In this document: one piece after another, positions 33,040 to 40,769 of the stretch
Layout of the letters: each line of letters begins with the position of its first letter
How positions within the stretch are numbered: the stretch's first letter is position 1
Source of the DNA: an uncultured Caulobacter sp.
GTDB taxonomy: Bacteria > Pseudomonadota > Alphaproteobacteria > Caulobacterales > Caulobacteraceae
Reading direction: 5' to 3'
NCBI GenBank assembly: GCA_913776195.1
Contig: CAJYMH010000029.1
Coordinates: 24,320 to 88,319, forward strand
DNA length: 64,000 bases
Position numbers and translations under genes: made by a program
Notes under the pieces: generated by a model
Told to the model about the DNA's origin: nothing
Seen by the model: only the letters and a program-made list of their open reading frames with translations
Database searches by the model: none

Positions 33040-33444
33040 TCAGAAGCGTTCGGAGAACCGCGCCGCCGCGTAGCCGACCATGGCCGAACCGGCGGTCAGG
33101 ATCACGCCCCAGGTCAGGTCGGCGGCGGTGATCTTCCACGACCACACCTTCAGCGTCGCCTGGTTGGTCAGGTCGTAGGTGGCGTAGGCGACAAAGCCCA
33201 GGGCCGCGCCCATCAACGCCGTGCGCATCGCCGATCCCGCCTTGAGACCGGGCTCGACAGCGAACAGCACGATCCCCGCCAGGTAGATAAGGTAGAACGC
33301 CACGGCCGCCGGCATCGACGGCTTGTCCGCAAGGATGTCACCCAGCAGCGGCTTATAGAGTCGGGGCGTGGCGAGGGTCAGCCAGATCGCGTCCAGCACG
33401 ACGAAGCCGACCCCGGCTCCCAGATAGGCGAAGACGTATTGCAC
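33040..33444 (-). CDS. DUF2177 family membrane protein
   Basis: A 134-residue protein with four predicted membrane helices and the family pattern FVVLDAIWLTLATPRLYKP, FAVEPGLKAG, ATYDLTNQATLKVW. Function is unknown. Members recur in clusters with cyclopropane-synthase-like methyltransferases, flavin oxidoreductases and DUF1365 genes in light- or singlet-oxygen-induced regulons. Here it lies 10 bases after the methyltransferase gene and 60 bases before the sigma gene. Confidence 0.9.
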   Translation of the reverse strand: MQYVFAYLGAGVGFVVLDAIWLTLATPRLYKPLLGDILADKPSMPAAVAFYLIYLAGIVLFAVEPGLKAGSAMRTALMGAALGFVAYATYDLTNQATLKVWSWKITAADLTWGVILTAGSAMVGYAAARFSERF

Positions 33445-33454
33445 AGTGCGCTCC

Positions 33455-34471
33455 CTAGGCGGCTTTCAGGCGATAATGGCTGACGCCCCAGACGTTTCCC
33501 CGGCTGTCGCCGAACAGGCCGGCGGTGGCCATGAAGAACCGTCGCCAGCGACGCGTCCACAGCCGGGCGTCGGGGCCATAGACCTGACGCATCAGGCCGG
33601 CGATCTCGTCGCGATGGATGTCCATGTTGGCCAGCCAGTCATAGGCGGTGCGCTCGTAATGCTCGCCGCTCCAGCGCCATTCGGCCTCCACCTCGAACAG
33701 GTCGGGGAACTGCCGGATGAGGCCCTGGCTGGGCATGACCCCGCCGGTGAAGAAGTGCTGGGCGATGAAGTCGCTGCGGTCGCTGACCTCGAAGCGATAG
33801 GGCGTGCTCGCATGGGTGAAGACGTGGATGAACATCCGACCGTTCGGCGCCAGCCAGCCCTTGGCGCGGGTGAGTAGGGCGCGCCAGTTGGCCATGTGCT
33901 CGAACATCTCCACCGAGACGATGCGGTCGAAATATTCTGCGACATCGAAGTCATTCATGTCAGCGGTGATGACCCGCAGATTGGTCAGGCCCCGCCGCCT
34001 GGCCTGAGCCTCGATATGCTCGCGCTGCGGGCGGGAATTGGACACCGCCGTGATGTTCGATGCGGGATACTGCTCGGCCATCCAAAGCGATAGCGAGCCC
34101 CAGCCGCAACCCAGCTCCAGCACCTGCTGCCCATCATGCAGGTCGGCATGATCGCAGGTGGCGGCGAGGGCGAAGACTTCCGCCTCGGCCAGGGAGACGT
34201 TCGCCTCGGGATAGAGGCAGGACGAGTATTTCAGCCGCGGACCAAGCACCAGCTCGAAGAAGCGCGGCGGCAACTCATAGTGCTGGGCGTTGGCGGCGTC
34301 CGTGTGCTCCGCCACCGCGCGCTGGGCCATCTCCACGGCGAAGCGGGCGTCCGCATCGGGCGTCCGCTCGGCGGCTAGGCTCCGCCGGGCGCCGGCCACC
34401 AGGCTGGCGATGGCGGGGCGGGTGACGAAATCCGGCGCGGGCGCGTCCTGCAGGGCGTTGATCAGGTTCAT
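33455..34471 (-). CDS. Cyclopropane-fatty-acid-synthase-family methyltransferase
   Basis: A 338-residue SAM-dependent enzyme. Family motifs: QHYELPPRFFELVLGPRLKY, YSSCLY, the SAM loop VLELGCGWGSLSLWMAE (about 117-133), ITAVSNSRPQREHIE and SVEMFEHM. It adds a methylene or methyl group from SAM to the double bond of unsaturated acyl chains in membrane phospholipids. Relatives include Cfa and the UfaM methylase of furan fatty acid synthesis. It is the first gene of the operon that also encodes DUF2177, sigma and anti-sigma. A sigma-type promoter lies 28 bases before the ATG. Confidence 0.9.
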   Translation of the reverse strand: MNLINALQDAPAPDFVTRPAIASLVAGARRSLAAERTPDADARFAVEMAQRAVAEHTDAANAQHYELPPRFFELVLGPRLKYSSCLYPEANVSLAEAEVFALAATCDHADLHDGQQVLELGCGWGSLSLWMAEQYPASNITAVSNSRPQREHIEAQARRRGLTNLRVITADMNDFDVAEYFDRIVSVEMFEHMANWRALLTRAKGWLAPNGRMFIHVFTHASTPYRFEVSDRSDFIAQHFFTGGVMPSQGLIRQFPDLFEVEAEWRWSGEHYERTAYDWLANMDIHRDEIAGLMRQVYGPDARLWTRRWRRFFMATAGLFGDSRGNVWGVSHYRLKAA

Positions 34472-34498
34472 GCGTCGGCGGTCCTCCGTTTGTAGGGG

Positions 34499-34528
34499 CA
34501 GCTACGACGGCCCGCGGCATTTGGATGC
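34499..34528 (-). promoter_or_regulatory. Predicted ECF-sigma promoter, leftward
   Basis: Read on the minus strand: -35 GCATCC (34528-34523), 16-base spacer, -10 CGTAGCTG (34506-34499), 28 bases before the methyltransferase ATG. It is identical in both boxes and spacer length to the rightward promoter at 34534-34563. Confidence 0.75.
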
Positions 34529-34533
34529 GGCGC

Positions 34534-34563
34534 GCATCCGCAACGCTTCATCCACCGTAGCTG
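34534..34563 (+). promoter_or_regulatory. Predicted ECF-sigma promoter, rightward
   Basis: -35 GCATCC (34534-34539), 16-base spacer, -10 CGTAGCTG (34556-34563), 26 bases before the oxidoreductase ATG. The two -35 boxes form the palindrome GGATGC-GGCGC-GCATCC at 34523-34539. The -35 resembles the CCATCC reported for mycobacterial SigK; the -10 does not match the SigK one. Confidence 0.75.
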
Positions 34564-34589
34564 TTCACGCAGACCCACTCGGAGGAAGC

Positions 34590-35948
34590 ATGCCGTCAGC
34601 CGTCCTACCCCCTGAACGTCCCCTTCGCATCGCCGTGATCGGCGCCGGCGTGTCCGGCCTGTCCGCCGCCTGGCTGCTGGGCGAGCGCCACGAGGTGACG
34701 ATCTATGAGGCGGCGGATCGCCTGGGGGGGCATGCCAACACGGTGGACGCTCCCCAGCCCGGCGGCGGAGCGACGGCCGTGGACACCGGGTTCATCGTCT
34801 ATAACGAGGTGAACTATCCGAACCTGACGGCGCTCTTCGCTCACCTCGGCGTCGCCACCAAGCACGCCGACATGTCCCTGGCGGTGTCGCTGGACGATGG
34901 CGAGATCGAATACGGGAGCCACAACCTGGCCTCGCTCTTCGCGCGGCCCAGCAGCCTGGTGCGGCCGCGCTTCTGGGCGATGCTGCGCGACCTGAACCGC
35001 TTCTACCGTACGGCGCCGGAGGAGCTGCCCACCCTCGATCCGGTCATGTCGCTGGGTGAGTACCTGCATGCGCGGGGATACTGCGCGGCGGTGCAGGAGG
35101 ATCACTTGCTGCCCATGGCGGCGGCCATTTGGTCGGCGACCGTGGCCGGGGTGCGCGAGCATCCGGCGGCGGCCTTCATCCGCTTCTTCCATAACCACGA
35201 CCTGCTGAAATTCCTGGGGCGGCGCACCTGGCGCACGGTCAGCGGCGGCAGCCGCGCCTATGTCACCCGGCTGGCCGAGACGTTTCGGGGCGAAATCCGC
35301 ACCGGTTGCGGCGTGGCGTCCGTCCGCCGCACGGCCGACGGCGTGCTGGTGCGTGACGTCCACGGCGAGGTTCGCGCCTTCGATCAGGTGGTGATCGGCG
35401 CCCACGCGCCCCAGGCGCTGCGCATGCTGGAGGACCCGTCGGCGGAGGAGCAGGCGATCCTCGGCAGCTTCCGCTACACGCCGAACGTAGCGGTTCTGCA
35501 TGGCGACCGCAGCCTGATGCCGCGCCGCCGGCTGGCCTGGGCCAGCTGGAACCATCTGGGCTGGAGGGCGGATCCGGCGTCGGGTTCGGTGACCTACTGG
35601 ATGAACAAGCTGCAGGGCCTGCCCCGCTCGGCGCCGCTGTTCCTGACTCTCAATCCGCACAAGGCGCCGGACCCCACGACCGTGATCCGCACGGAGCACT
35701 ACGACCATCCGCACTATGACGCCCGGTCCATGGCTGCACAGAAGCAGCTGTGGTCGTTGCAGGGCGCGCGGCGGACCTGGTTCTGCGGCGCCTATTTCGG
35801 CTCCGGCTTCCATGAGGATGGCTTGCAGGCCGGCCTCGCCGTGGCCGAGCAACTGGGCGGCGTGCGCCGGCCCTGGGATGTGGCCGACGAGAGCGGCCGC
35901 ATCTTCCTGACCTCCGCCACACCGGCGACGGCGGTTGAGGCGGTGTGA
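34590..35948 (+). CDS. NAD(P)/FAD-dependent oxidoreductase, amine-oxidase-like
   Basis: A 452-residue flavoprotein with the dinucleotide motif AVIGAGVSGLSAAWLL (about 15-30) followed by the ExxxRxGG-like YEAADRLGGHANT. The C-terminal flavin segment is FCGAYFGSGFHEDGLQAGLAVAEQL. This family (often called amine oxidase or cyclopropane-associated oxidoreductase) sits beside cfa-like and DUF1365 genes; UfaO of Rhodobacter furan fatty acid synthesis is a described relative by context. GGAGGA precedes the ATG. First gene of a three-gene operon. Confidence 0.9.
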   Translation: MPSAVLPPERPLRIAVIGAGVSGLSAAWLLGERHEVTIYEAADRLGGHANTVDAPQPGGGATAVDTGFIVYNEVNYPNLTALFAHLGVATKHADMSLAVSLDDGEIEYGSHNLASLFARPSSLVRPRFWAMLRDLNRFYRTAPEELPTLDPVMSLGEYLHARGYCAAVQEDHLLPMAAAIWSATVAGVREHPAAAFIRFFHNHDLLKFLGRRTWRTVSGGSRAYVTRLAETFRGEIRTGCGVASVRRTADGVLVRDVHGEVRAFDQVVIGAHAPQALRMLEDPSAEEQAILGSFRYTPNVAVLHGDRSLMPRRRLAWASWNHLGWRADPASGSVTYWMNKLQGLPRSAPLFLTLNPHKAPDPTTVIRTEHYDHPHYDARSMAAQKQLWSLQGARRTWFCGAYFGSGFHEDGLQAGLAVAEQLGGVRRPWDVADESGRIFLTSATPATAVEAV

Positions 35949-36730
35949 TGAGCGAGGCCTCTGCGCTCTACGTCGGTGAAGTTCGCCACAACCGTGTGCG
36001 CCCGCGCCGCCACGCCCTGCGCTATCGGGTGTTCATGCTGCTGCTTGATCTGGACCAGGTTGACGGCGTGCTCGGGCGGCTGAAACTGCTGGCGCGGGGA
36101 TGCTTCGGCCTGATGAGCTTCAACGCCGGCGACCATGGCGACCGCAGCGGACGGCCCCTGCGGGATCAGGTGCGGGAACGCCTTGCGGCGGCCGGGATCG
36201 AGGCGGGCGGGGCGATCCGTCTGCTGACCATGCCGCGCATCCTCGGTTATGGCTTCAACCCGCTTAGTCTCTATTTCTGCCACCGGCCGGACGGCGCCCT
36301 GGCGGCGATCCTGTACGAGGTCAGTAACACCTTCGGCGAGCGACACAACTATCTGATCGCCACGCCGGAAGGCGGCGCAGGGACGGTGCGCCAAAGCGCG
36401 CCCAAGCGGTTCTACGTCTCGCCCTTCATGGACATGGATCTGGCCTACGCCTTTACGGTCCAGGCGCCGGCGGACGGCACGGCGGTGTCGATCACCGTAT
36501 CGGACGGGGAGGGCGCGATGCTGACCGCATCGTTCCTTGGCGAGCGGCGGCCGCTGACCGATGGCCAGTTGCTGAGGGCGTGGCTGAGCCACCCTTTGCT
36601 GACCCTCAAGGTCATGGCCGGAATCCATTGGGAGGCGCTGAAGATTTGGCGCAAGGGCGTCGGCTTCCGCCACCGCCCCGCCTTGCCCGCCCAGGCCGTG
36701 ACCATCGGCCGGACGGAGCGCGCGGCATGA
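35948..36730 (+). CDS. DUF1365 family protein
   Basis: A 260-residue protein with the family pattern ALYVGEVRHNRVRPRRHALR, LLTMPRILGYGFNPLSLYFC and KRFYVSPFMDMDLAYAF. No biochemical role is firmly established; the gene is almost always linked to cfa-like methyltransferase and flavin oxidoreductase genes, so it probably acts on modified membrane lipids. Its ATG overlaps the preceding stop by one base. Confidence 0.92.
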   Translation: MSEASALYVGEVRHNRVRPRRHALRYRVFMLLLDLDQVDGVLGRLKLLARGCFGLMSFNAGDHGDRSGRPLRDQVRERLAAAGIEAGGAIRLLTMPRILGYGFNPLSLYFCHRPDGALAAILYEVSNTFGERHNYLIATPEGGAGTVRQSAPKRFYVSPFMDMDLAYAFTVQAPADGTAVSITVSDGEGAMLTASFLGERRPLTDGQLLRAWLSHPLLTLKVMAGIHWEALKIWRKGVGFRHRPALPAQAVTIGRTERAA

Positions 36731-37239
36731 GGACTCTCGCCGCCATTTTCGCCGCCGTCGCCGTTCCGGGTCTCGCCCTGGCCGCCGCGCCGGAACCACG
36801 CAAACCGATCGAGATCGATCGCTTCATGGGCCGCTGGTACGAAATCGTCCGCACCCCGAATGACGGCCAGAAGAACTGCCACGCGGCCAGCCAGCTATGG
36901 TCGCAGCGGCCGGACGGGACCTTCGATATCGCCCAGAGCTGCCGCAAGGGGTCGCCGGACGGGCCGGTGCGCCTGGTGCAGACCAAGGCCCGCATCCTAG
37001 ACCCCGGAACGAACGCCAAGTTCGAGGCCAGCTTCTTCGGCGGACTGCTGCGCCGGAAGTACTGGGTGATCGACCGTTCGGACGACTACGGCTGGATGAT
37101 CGCCAGCACCTCGGATGGCGACTTCGTGGCCCTGCTGTCGCGCCAGCCATCCATGCCGGACCGACAGGTGCAGGCCCTGATCGCGCGAATGCGGAGCCTC
37201 GGCTTCGTGAAGAATCAACTGCTGATCGTGGGCCGCTAG
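36727..37239 (+). CDS. Exported lipocalin family protein (Blc-like)
   Basis: A 170-residue protein with a signal peptide (about 1-19, no lipobox Cys) and the lipocalin signature FMGRWYEIVRTP with its GxW motif, later KYWVIDRSDDYGWMIAS and LLSRQPSMPD. Bacterial lipocalins bind fatty acids or lysophospholipids in the periplasm or outer membrane. The ATG overlaps the DUF1365 stop (ATGA), so it is co-translated with the lipid-modification genes, which fits handling of modified or damaged lipids. Lack of the lipobox makes it soluble, unlike E. coli Blc. Confidence 0.92.
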   Translation: MRTLAAIFAAVAVPGLALAAAPEPRKPIEIDRFMGRWYEIVRTPNDGQKNCHAASQLWSQRPDGTFDIAQSCRKGSPDGPVRLVQTKARILDPGTNAKFEASFFGGLLRRKYWVIDRSDDYGWMIASTSDGDFVALLSRQPSMPDRQVQALIARMRSLGFVKNQLLIVGR

Positions 37240-37295
37240 CCTTGGGCTCGCGGCGGGCCTAGGGTCGCCGTGAGTCTACCGGAGAGTTTTTCATC

Positions 37296-38951
37296 ATGCG
37301 TCTGCGCACCCTCGCCCTCACCACCGCCGCCGTTCTGTTCGGAGGCCTGGCGCAGGCGCAGACGGTGGATCCGGCGCGGATGTCGGAGATCACCAAGGCC
37401 ATGTCCTCCGATCCGTTCATGGGCCGGGCGCCGGGCGGGCCGGGCGAGAAGCCGACTATCGATTACCTTGTCGCCCAGTTCAAAGCCGCGGGCATGGAGC
37501 CGGCCGGCGAGAACGGCGGCTGGACGCAGCGCGTGCCGCTGCTGCGCACCTTTGTCCCCAAGGACGCGGCCATGTCGTTCTCGGTCGGCGGACAGGCCGC
37601 GCCCCTGCGCCAGGGCGAGGAGATCAGCGTCCTGTCCCTGCGCCCTGCGGACCGCGTGACCATCGCCAAGGCGCCGCTGGTTTTCGTGGGCTATGGCGTG
37701 TCCGCGCCCGAGCGCGGCTGGGACGACTACAAGGGCGTCGATCTGAAGGGAAAGGTCGCGGTCTTCCTGATCAATGACCCGGACTTCGAGGCCAAGGCCG
37801 GCGAGGACCCCATCGGCAAGTTCGGCGGTCAGGCGGCCACCTACTACGCCCGCTGGACCTACAAGCACGAAGAGGCCGCGCGGCGCGGGGCCATCGCCTC
37901 GATCATCATCCATGAGACGCCGGGCGCGGGCTATGGCTGGACCACGGCGGTGGCCAGCAATGGCGAGGGCTTCGACGTCGTTCGCGCCGATCCGGACAAG
38001 GATAAGGTGCTGTTACAGGCCTGGCTGGGCCGCGAGGTCGGCGCCGATCTGCTGAAGCGTTCGGGGCAGGACCTGGAAGCGTTGAAGGTCGCCGCGCGTC
38101 GCAAGGATTTCCGTCCCATCGAGTTGAAAGATGCGAGCTTTTCGGCCGACTACGCCCTGAAGCATGAACAGGTCGACAGCCAGAACGTGCTGGGCAAGAT
38201 CACCGGCGCCAAGCGGCCGAACGAGTCGATCATGTACGCGGGCCACTGGGACGCCTACGGGATCGGCCCGGCCTCTGCCGATGGCAAGACGATCCGCCCG
38301 GGCGCTCTGGATGACGCCATCGGCCTGGCCGGGATGATTGAGATCGCCCGCCTTTTCAAGGCTGGCCCCGCGCCGGATCGTTCGGTGGTGTTCGCCGCCT
38401 GGACGGCGGAGGAACGGGGACTGCTGGGTAGCGAATACTACGGCGAACACCCGACCCTGCCGCTGGAGACGACGGCGGCCAACTACACCATGGACGTGCT
38501 GCAGACCGCCGGTCCGGCGAAGGACGTCGTCCTGATCGGCTACGGCCAGAACGAGCTCGAAGCCGACCTCGCCAAGGCCGCCGCGCGCCAGAACCGCGTG
38601 GTGACGCCAGACGCCAAGCCGGAGCGGGCGCTGTTCTATCGCGCCGACCACTTCTCCCTGGCGCGTCGCGGCGTGCCGGTGCTGTTGCTGATGGGGCTGG
38701 GCGGCGGCCATGACCTGGTCGAGGGCGGCCGCGCCGCCGGCGACGCCTGGGTCGCCGACTATACCGCCAAGTGCTACCACCAGACCTGCGACGCCTGGAG
38801 CCCGAACATGGACTTCCGGGGCGCGGCCCAGGACGCCCAACTGCTGTTCGAGATGGGCAAGGATGTCGCCAACTCCAACCGCTGGCCGGACTGGAACGAG
38901 GGGTCGGAATTCAAGCCGATCCGCGCCGAGTCCGCCGCCGCACGGAAATAG
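37296..38951 (+). CDS. Exported M28 family metallopeptidase
   Basis: A 551-residue peptidase with a signal peptide (about 1-21, LAQAQ). A protease-associated-type insert lies at about 120-290, and the di-zinc peptidase domain includes AGHWDAYG (His, Asp), GALDDAIGLAGM (bridging Asp), AAWTAEERGLLGSEY (catalytic Glu-Glu) and RADHFSLARRGVP. Members are aminopeptidases. GGAG lies 12 bases before the ATG. A tetR gene follows three bases after the stop, so the two are in one transcript. Confidence 0.93.
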   Translation: MRLRTLALTTAAVLFGGLAQAQTVDPARMSEITKAMSSDPFMGRAPGGPGEKPTIDYLVAQFKAAGMEPAGENGGWTQRVPLLRTFVPKDAAMSFSVGGQAAPLRQGEEISVLSLRPADRVTIAKAPLVFVGYGVSAPERGWDDYKGVDLKGKVAVFLINDPDFEAKAGEDPIGKFGGQAATYYARWTYKHEEAARRGAIASIIIHETPGAGYGWTTAVASNGEGFDVVRADPDKDKVLLQAWLGREVGADLLKRSGQDLEALKVAARRKDFRPIELKDASFSADYALKHEQVDSQNVLGKITGAKRPNESIMYAGHWDAYGIGPASADGKTIRPGALDDAIGLAGMIEIARLFKAGPAPDRSVVFAAWTAEERGLLGSEYYGEHPTLPLETTAANYTMDVLQTAGPAKDVVLIGYGQNELEADLAKAAARQNRVVTPDAKPERALFYRADHFSLARRGVPVLLLMGLGGGHDLVEGGRAAGDAWVADYTAKCYHQTCDAWSPNMDFRGAAQDAQLLFEMGKDVANSNRWPDWNEGSEFKPIRAESAAARK

Positions 38952-38954
38952 ACA

Positions 38955-39569
38955 ATGCCGTTCGCCGACGGGCTGAGACAGGTTCCGCAGCAGGAGCGGG
39001 CGCGACAGACCTATGAGCGCCTGCTCGACGTTGCGGGCGAATTGCTGGGCGAGGTGGGGATCGAACGCATCTCCACCAACATGATCTGCGCCCGCGCGGG
39101 CATGACGCCGCCGGCGCTTTACCGCTACTTCAAGGATAAGTACGGCGTGCTGGAGGCGCTGGGCGCCCGGCTGATGGCTCGCCAGAACGAGGTGCTGTTC
39201 GCCTGGCTGGACCGCCACGCCCCCAATGGCTGGGAGGCGGTGTCCGGCGCCGTCGAGGAGCTGATCGTCGCCAACGCCGAGGTTAACGCCAGCGAGCCTG
39301 GCGCGATCTGGACCCTGCGCGCCCTGCGTGCCGTGCCGCAGCTGGCGCATGTGCGGCTGGTGTCTCACCGGCTGGTGACCGACCGCATGACCGAGGTCTA
39401 CGCGCCGCTGCTGCCTCATCTGCCGCGCGACGTGATCTGGCGGCGGGTCCGCCTGTCCATCGAGTTCGGGTTCAGCCTGGAGGAGATGATGGCCGAAGAA
39501 GACCGCATCCCGCCGGACGTGGCCGTCGCCGAAGCGGCGCGGTGGCTGCGCAAGGTGTTCGAGGATTAG
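38955..39569 (+). CDS. TetR family transcriptional regulator
   Basis: A 204-residue regulator with an N-terminal helix-turn-helix (LLGEVGIERISTNMICARAG, MTPPALYRYFKDKYG, about 30-66) and a helical ligand domain. It directly follows the M28 peptidase gene and may regulate it or act elsewhere. A palindromic repeat element follows its stop. Confidence 0.9.
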   Translation: MPFADGLRQVPQQERARQTYERLLDVAGELLGEVGIERISTNMICARAGMTPPALYRYFKDKYGVLEALGARLMARQNEVLFAWLDRHAPNGWEAVSGAVEELIVANAEVNASEPGAIWTLRALRAVPQLAHVRLVSHRLVTDRMTEVYAPLLPHLPRDVIWRRVRLSIEFGFSLEEMMAEEDRIPPDVAVAEAARWLRKVFED

Positions 39570-39570
39570 G

Positions 39571-39674
39571 TGCGTCCTTCGAGACGGCCTTTCGGCCTCC
39601 TCAGGATTACGGATTCAGAGAGCAACCCACATTCGTCATGCTGAGGAGCGCGATAGCGCGTCTCGAAGCACGCA
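39571..39674. repeat. 104-bp palindromic intergenic element
   Basis: Ends TGCGTCCTTCGAGACG (39571-39586) and CGTCTCGAAGCACGCA (39659-39674) are inverted repeats with one mismatch in 16; internal CCTCAG/CTGAGG arms extend the foldback. It fills the gap between two convergent genes exactly. One arm recurs at 4472-4487. A dispersed REP-like element, possibly also a terminator. Confidence 0.65.
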
Positions 39675-40769
39675 CTAGCGTTTCATCCCCGCGATGTACG
39701 CTCGCACCAGCTCCACCCCCTCGCGGTGAATCACGCTGCGGCCCAGTTCCGGCATCATCACGCCGGGCTCCTTTGACGCCATGCGGTAGGCCAGGATCGA
39801 GGCGTCCGGGTCGCCGGGCCGGATCGATACCGCCAGGCCGCCGGCGCCGCGTCCGGCGGCAACCGGGTTCTTGCCGATCCCCAGGTGGTTGGCGCGCTGC
39901 TCTTCCAGGTTCAGGAACAGACCGCTGTTCGACGCCATGCCGCGCGGATTGTGGCAGTGGGCGCAGTTGGCGTCGAGATAGGCGCGGGCTCGCGCCTCCA
40001 CCGGCTCTTTCGGATCGTCCCAGCGAGCGGTGGCGGGAATGACGGCCCGCGCGGGCGCGCCCTCCAGCAGACCCAGCCGGGTCCACCGGACGATCTGGTT
40101 CGCCTTGTCTTCCCCGTCGCGGTTGTCTCCGAAATAGTCTCCGGATTTGTAGTCGAATTCTCTGTTGAGATTCCGCGCCTTCGGACCGATGGGCGCGAGC
40201 CTGTTATCCGACGAATGACATTCCTTGCACTGGTTCGTATTCGGCACGGCATAATCCACGGTCTGCGCCTCGCCGTGCGCGTCGATGAAGGACACGTCCA
40301 TGCGGGCGCCCGCGCGCTTCAGCGTCGCCTTGGTCTGTTCGGCGTTCCAGACATAGGTCTGGGCGACCCAGCCGTCAGTCTTGCGGATCAGCAGTCGGGT
40401 CTCGACGAAGCGGATCTTCTCGTTCGGCCGGCGGAAGTCGGCCGGATAGGCGAAGGTCTTGATCAGGGTCGCGCCGACCGGGAAGTCCAGCACCCCCTCG
40501 GCGGCGTATCGAACCGTCTTGCCGGTCGGCACGAAGACGTAGCGGAACTTCTCGGCATAGTCGCTGAACAGCGGGGTGTTCAGGTCGTAGGGGACCACGC
40601 CCGCCGTCGGGCGACGCGCGCCGGCATCGAGGAAAAGTCCATACGCATCAAGGGTCTGCGCCGGCGTCTCGGCCAGTAGCAGGTCGGCGGCGACCGGGGC
40701 GGGAGGGCTCGCCGCCGTCAGGGCCAGCAGGCCGACGGCGGCGATCGCGAGAGCGCGCAGCGGCCTCAC
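39675..40769 (-). CDS. Exported di-haem c-type cytochrome, SO2930/HNE_0200 family
   Basis: A 364-residue protein with a signal peptide (about 1-20) and two CxxCH haem c sites: CKECH (about residue 188) and CAHCH (about 276). The N-terminal part (LSDAGARRPTAG-type start, VPYDLNTPLFSDYAEKFRYV) and overall pattern match the family found beside parallel beta-helix proteins. The GTG start overlaps the upstream beta-helix stop by four bases, so both are co-translated. It is probably a periplasmic redox protein of unknown partner. Confidence 0.9.
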   Translation of the reverse strand: MRPLRALAIAAVGLLALTAASPPAPVAADLLLAETPAQTLDAYGLFLDAGARRPTAGVVPYDLNTPLFSDYAEKFRYVFVPTGKTVRYAAEGVLDFPVGATLIKTFAYPADFRRPNEKIRFVETRLLIRKTDGWVAQTYVWNAEQTKATLKRAGARMDVSFIDAHGEAQTVDYAVPNTNQCKECHSSDNRLAPIGPKARNLNREFDYKSGDYFGDNRDGEDKANQIVRWTRLGLLEGAPARAVIPATARWDDPKEPVEARARAYLDANCAHCHNPRGMASNSGLFLNLEEQRANHLGIGKNPVAAGRGAGGLAVSIRPGDPDASILAYRMASKEPGVMMPELGRSVIHREGVELVRAYIAGMKR

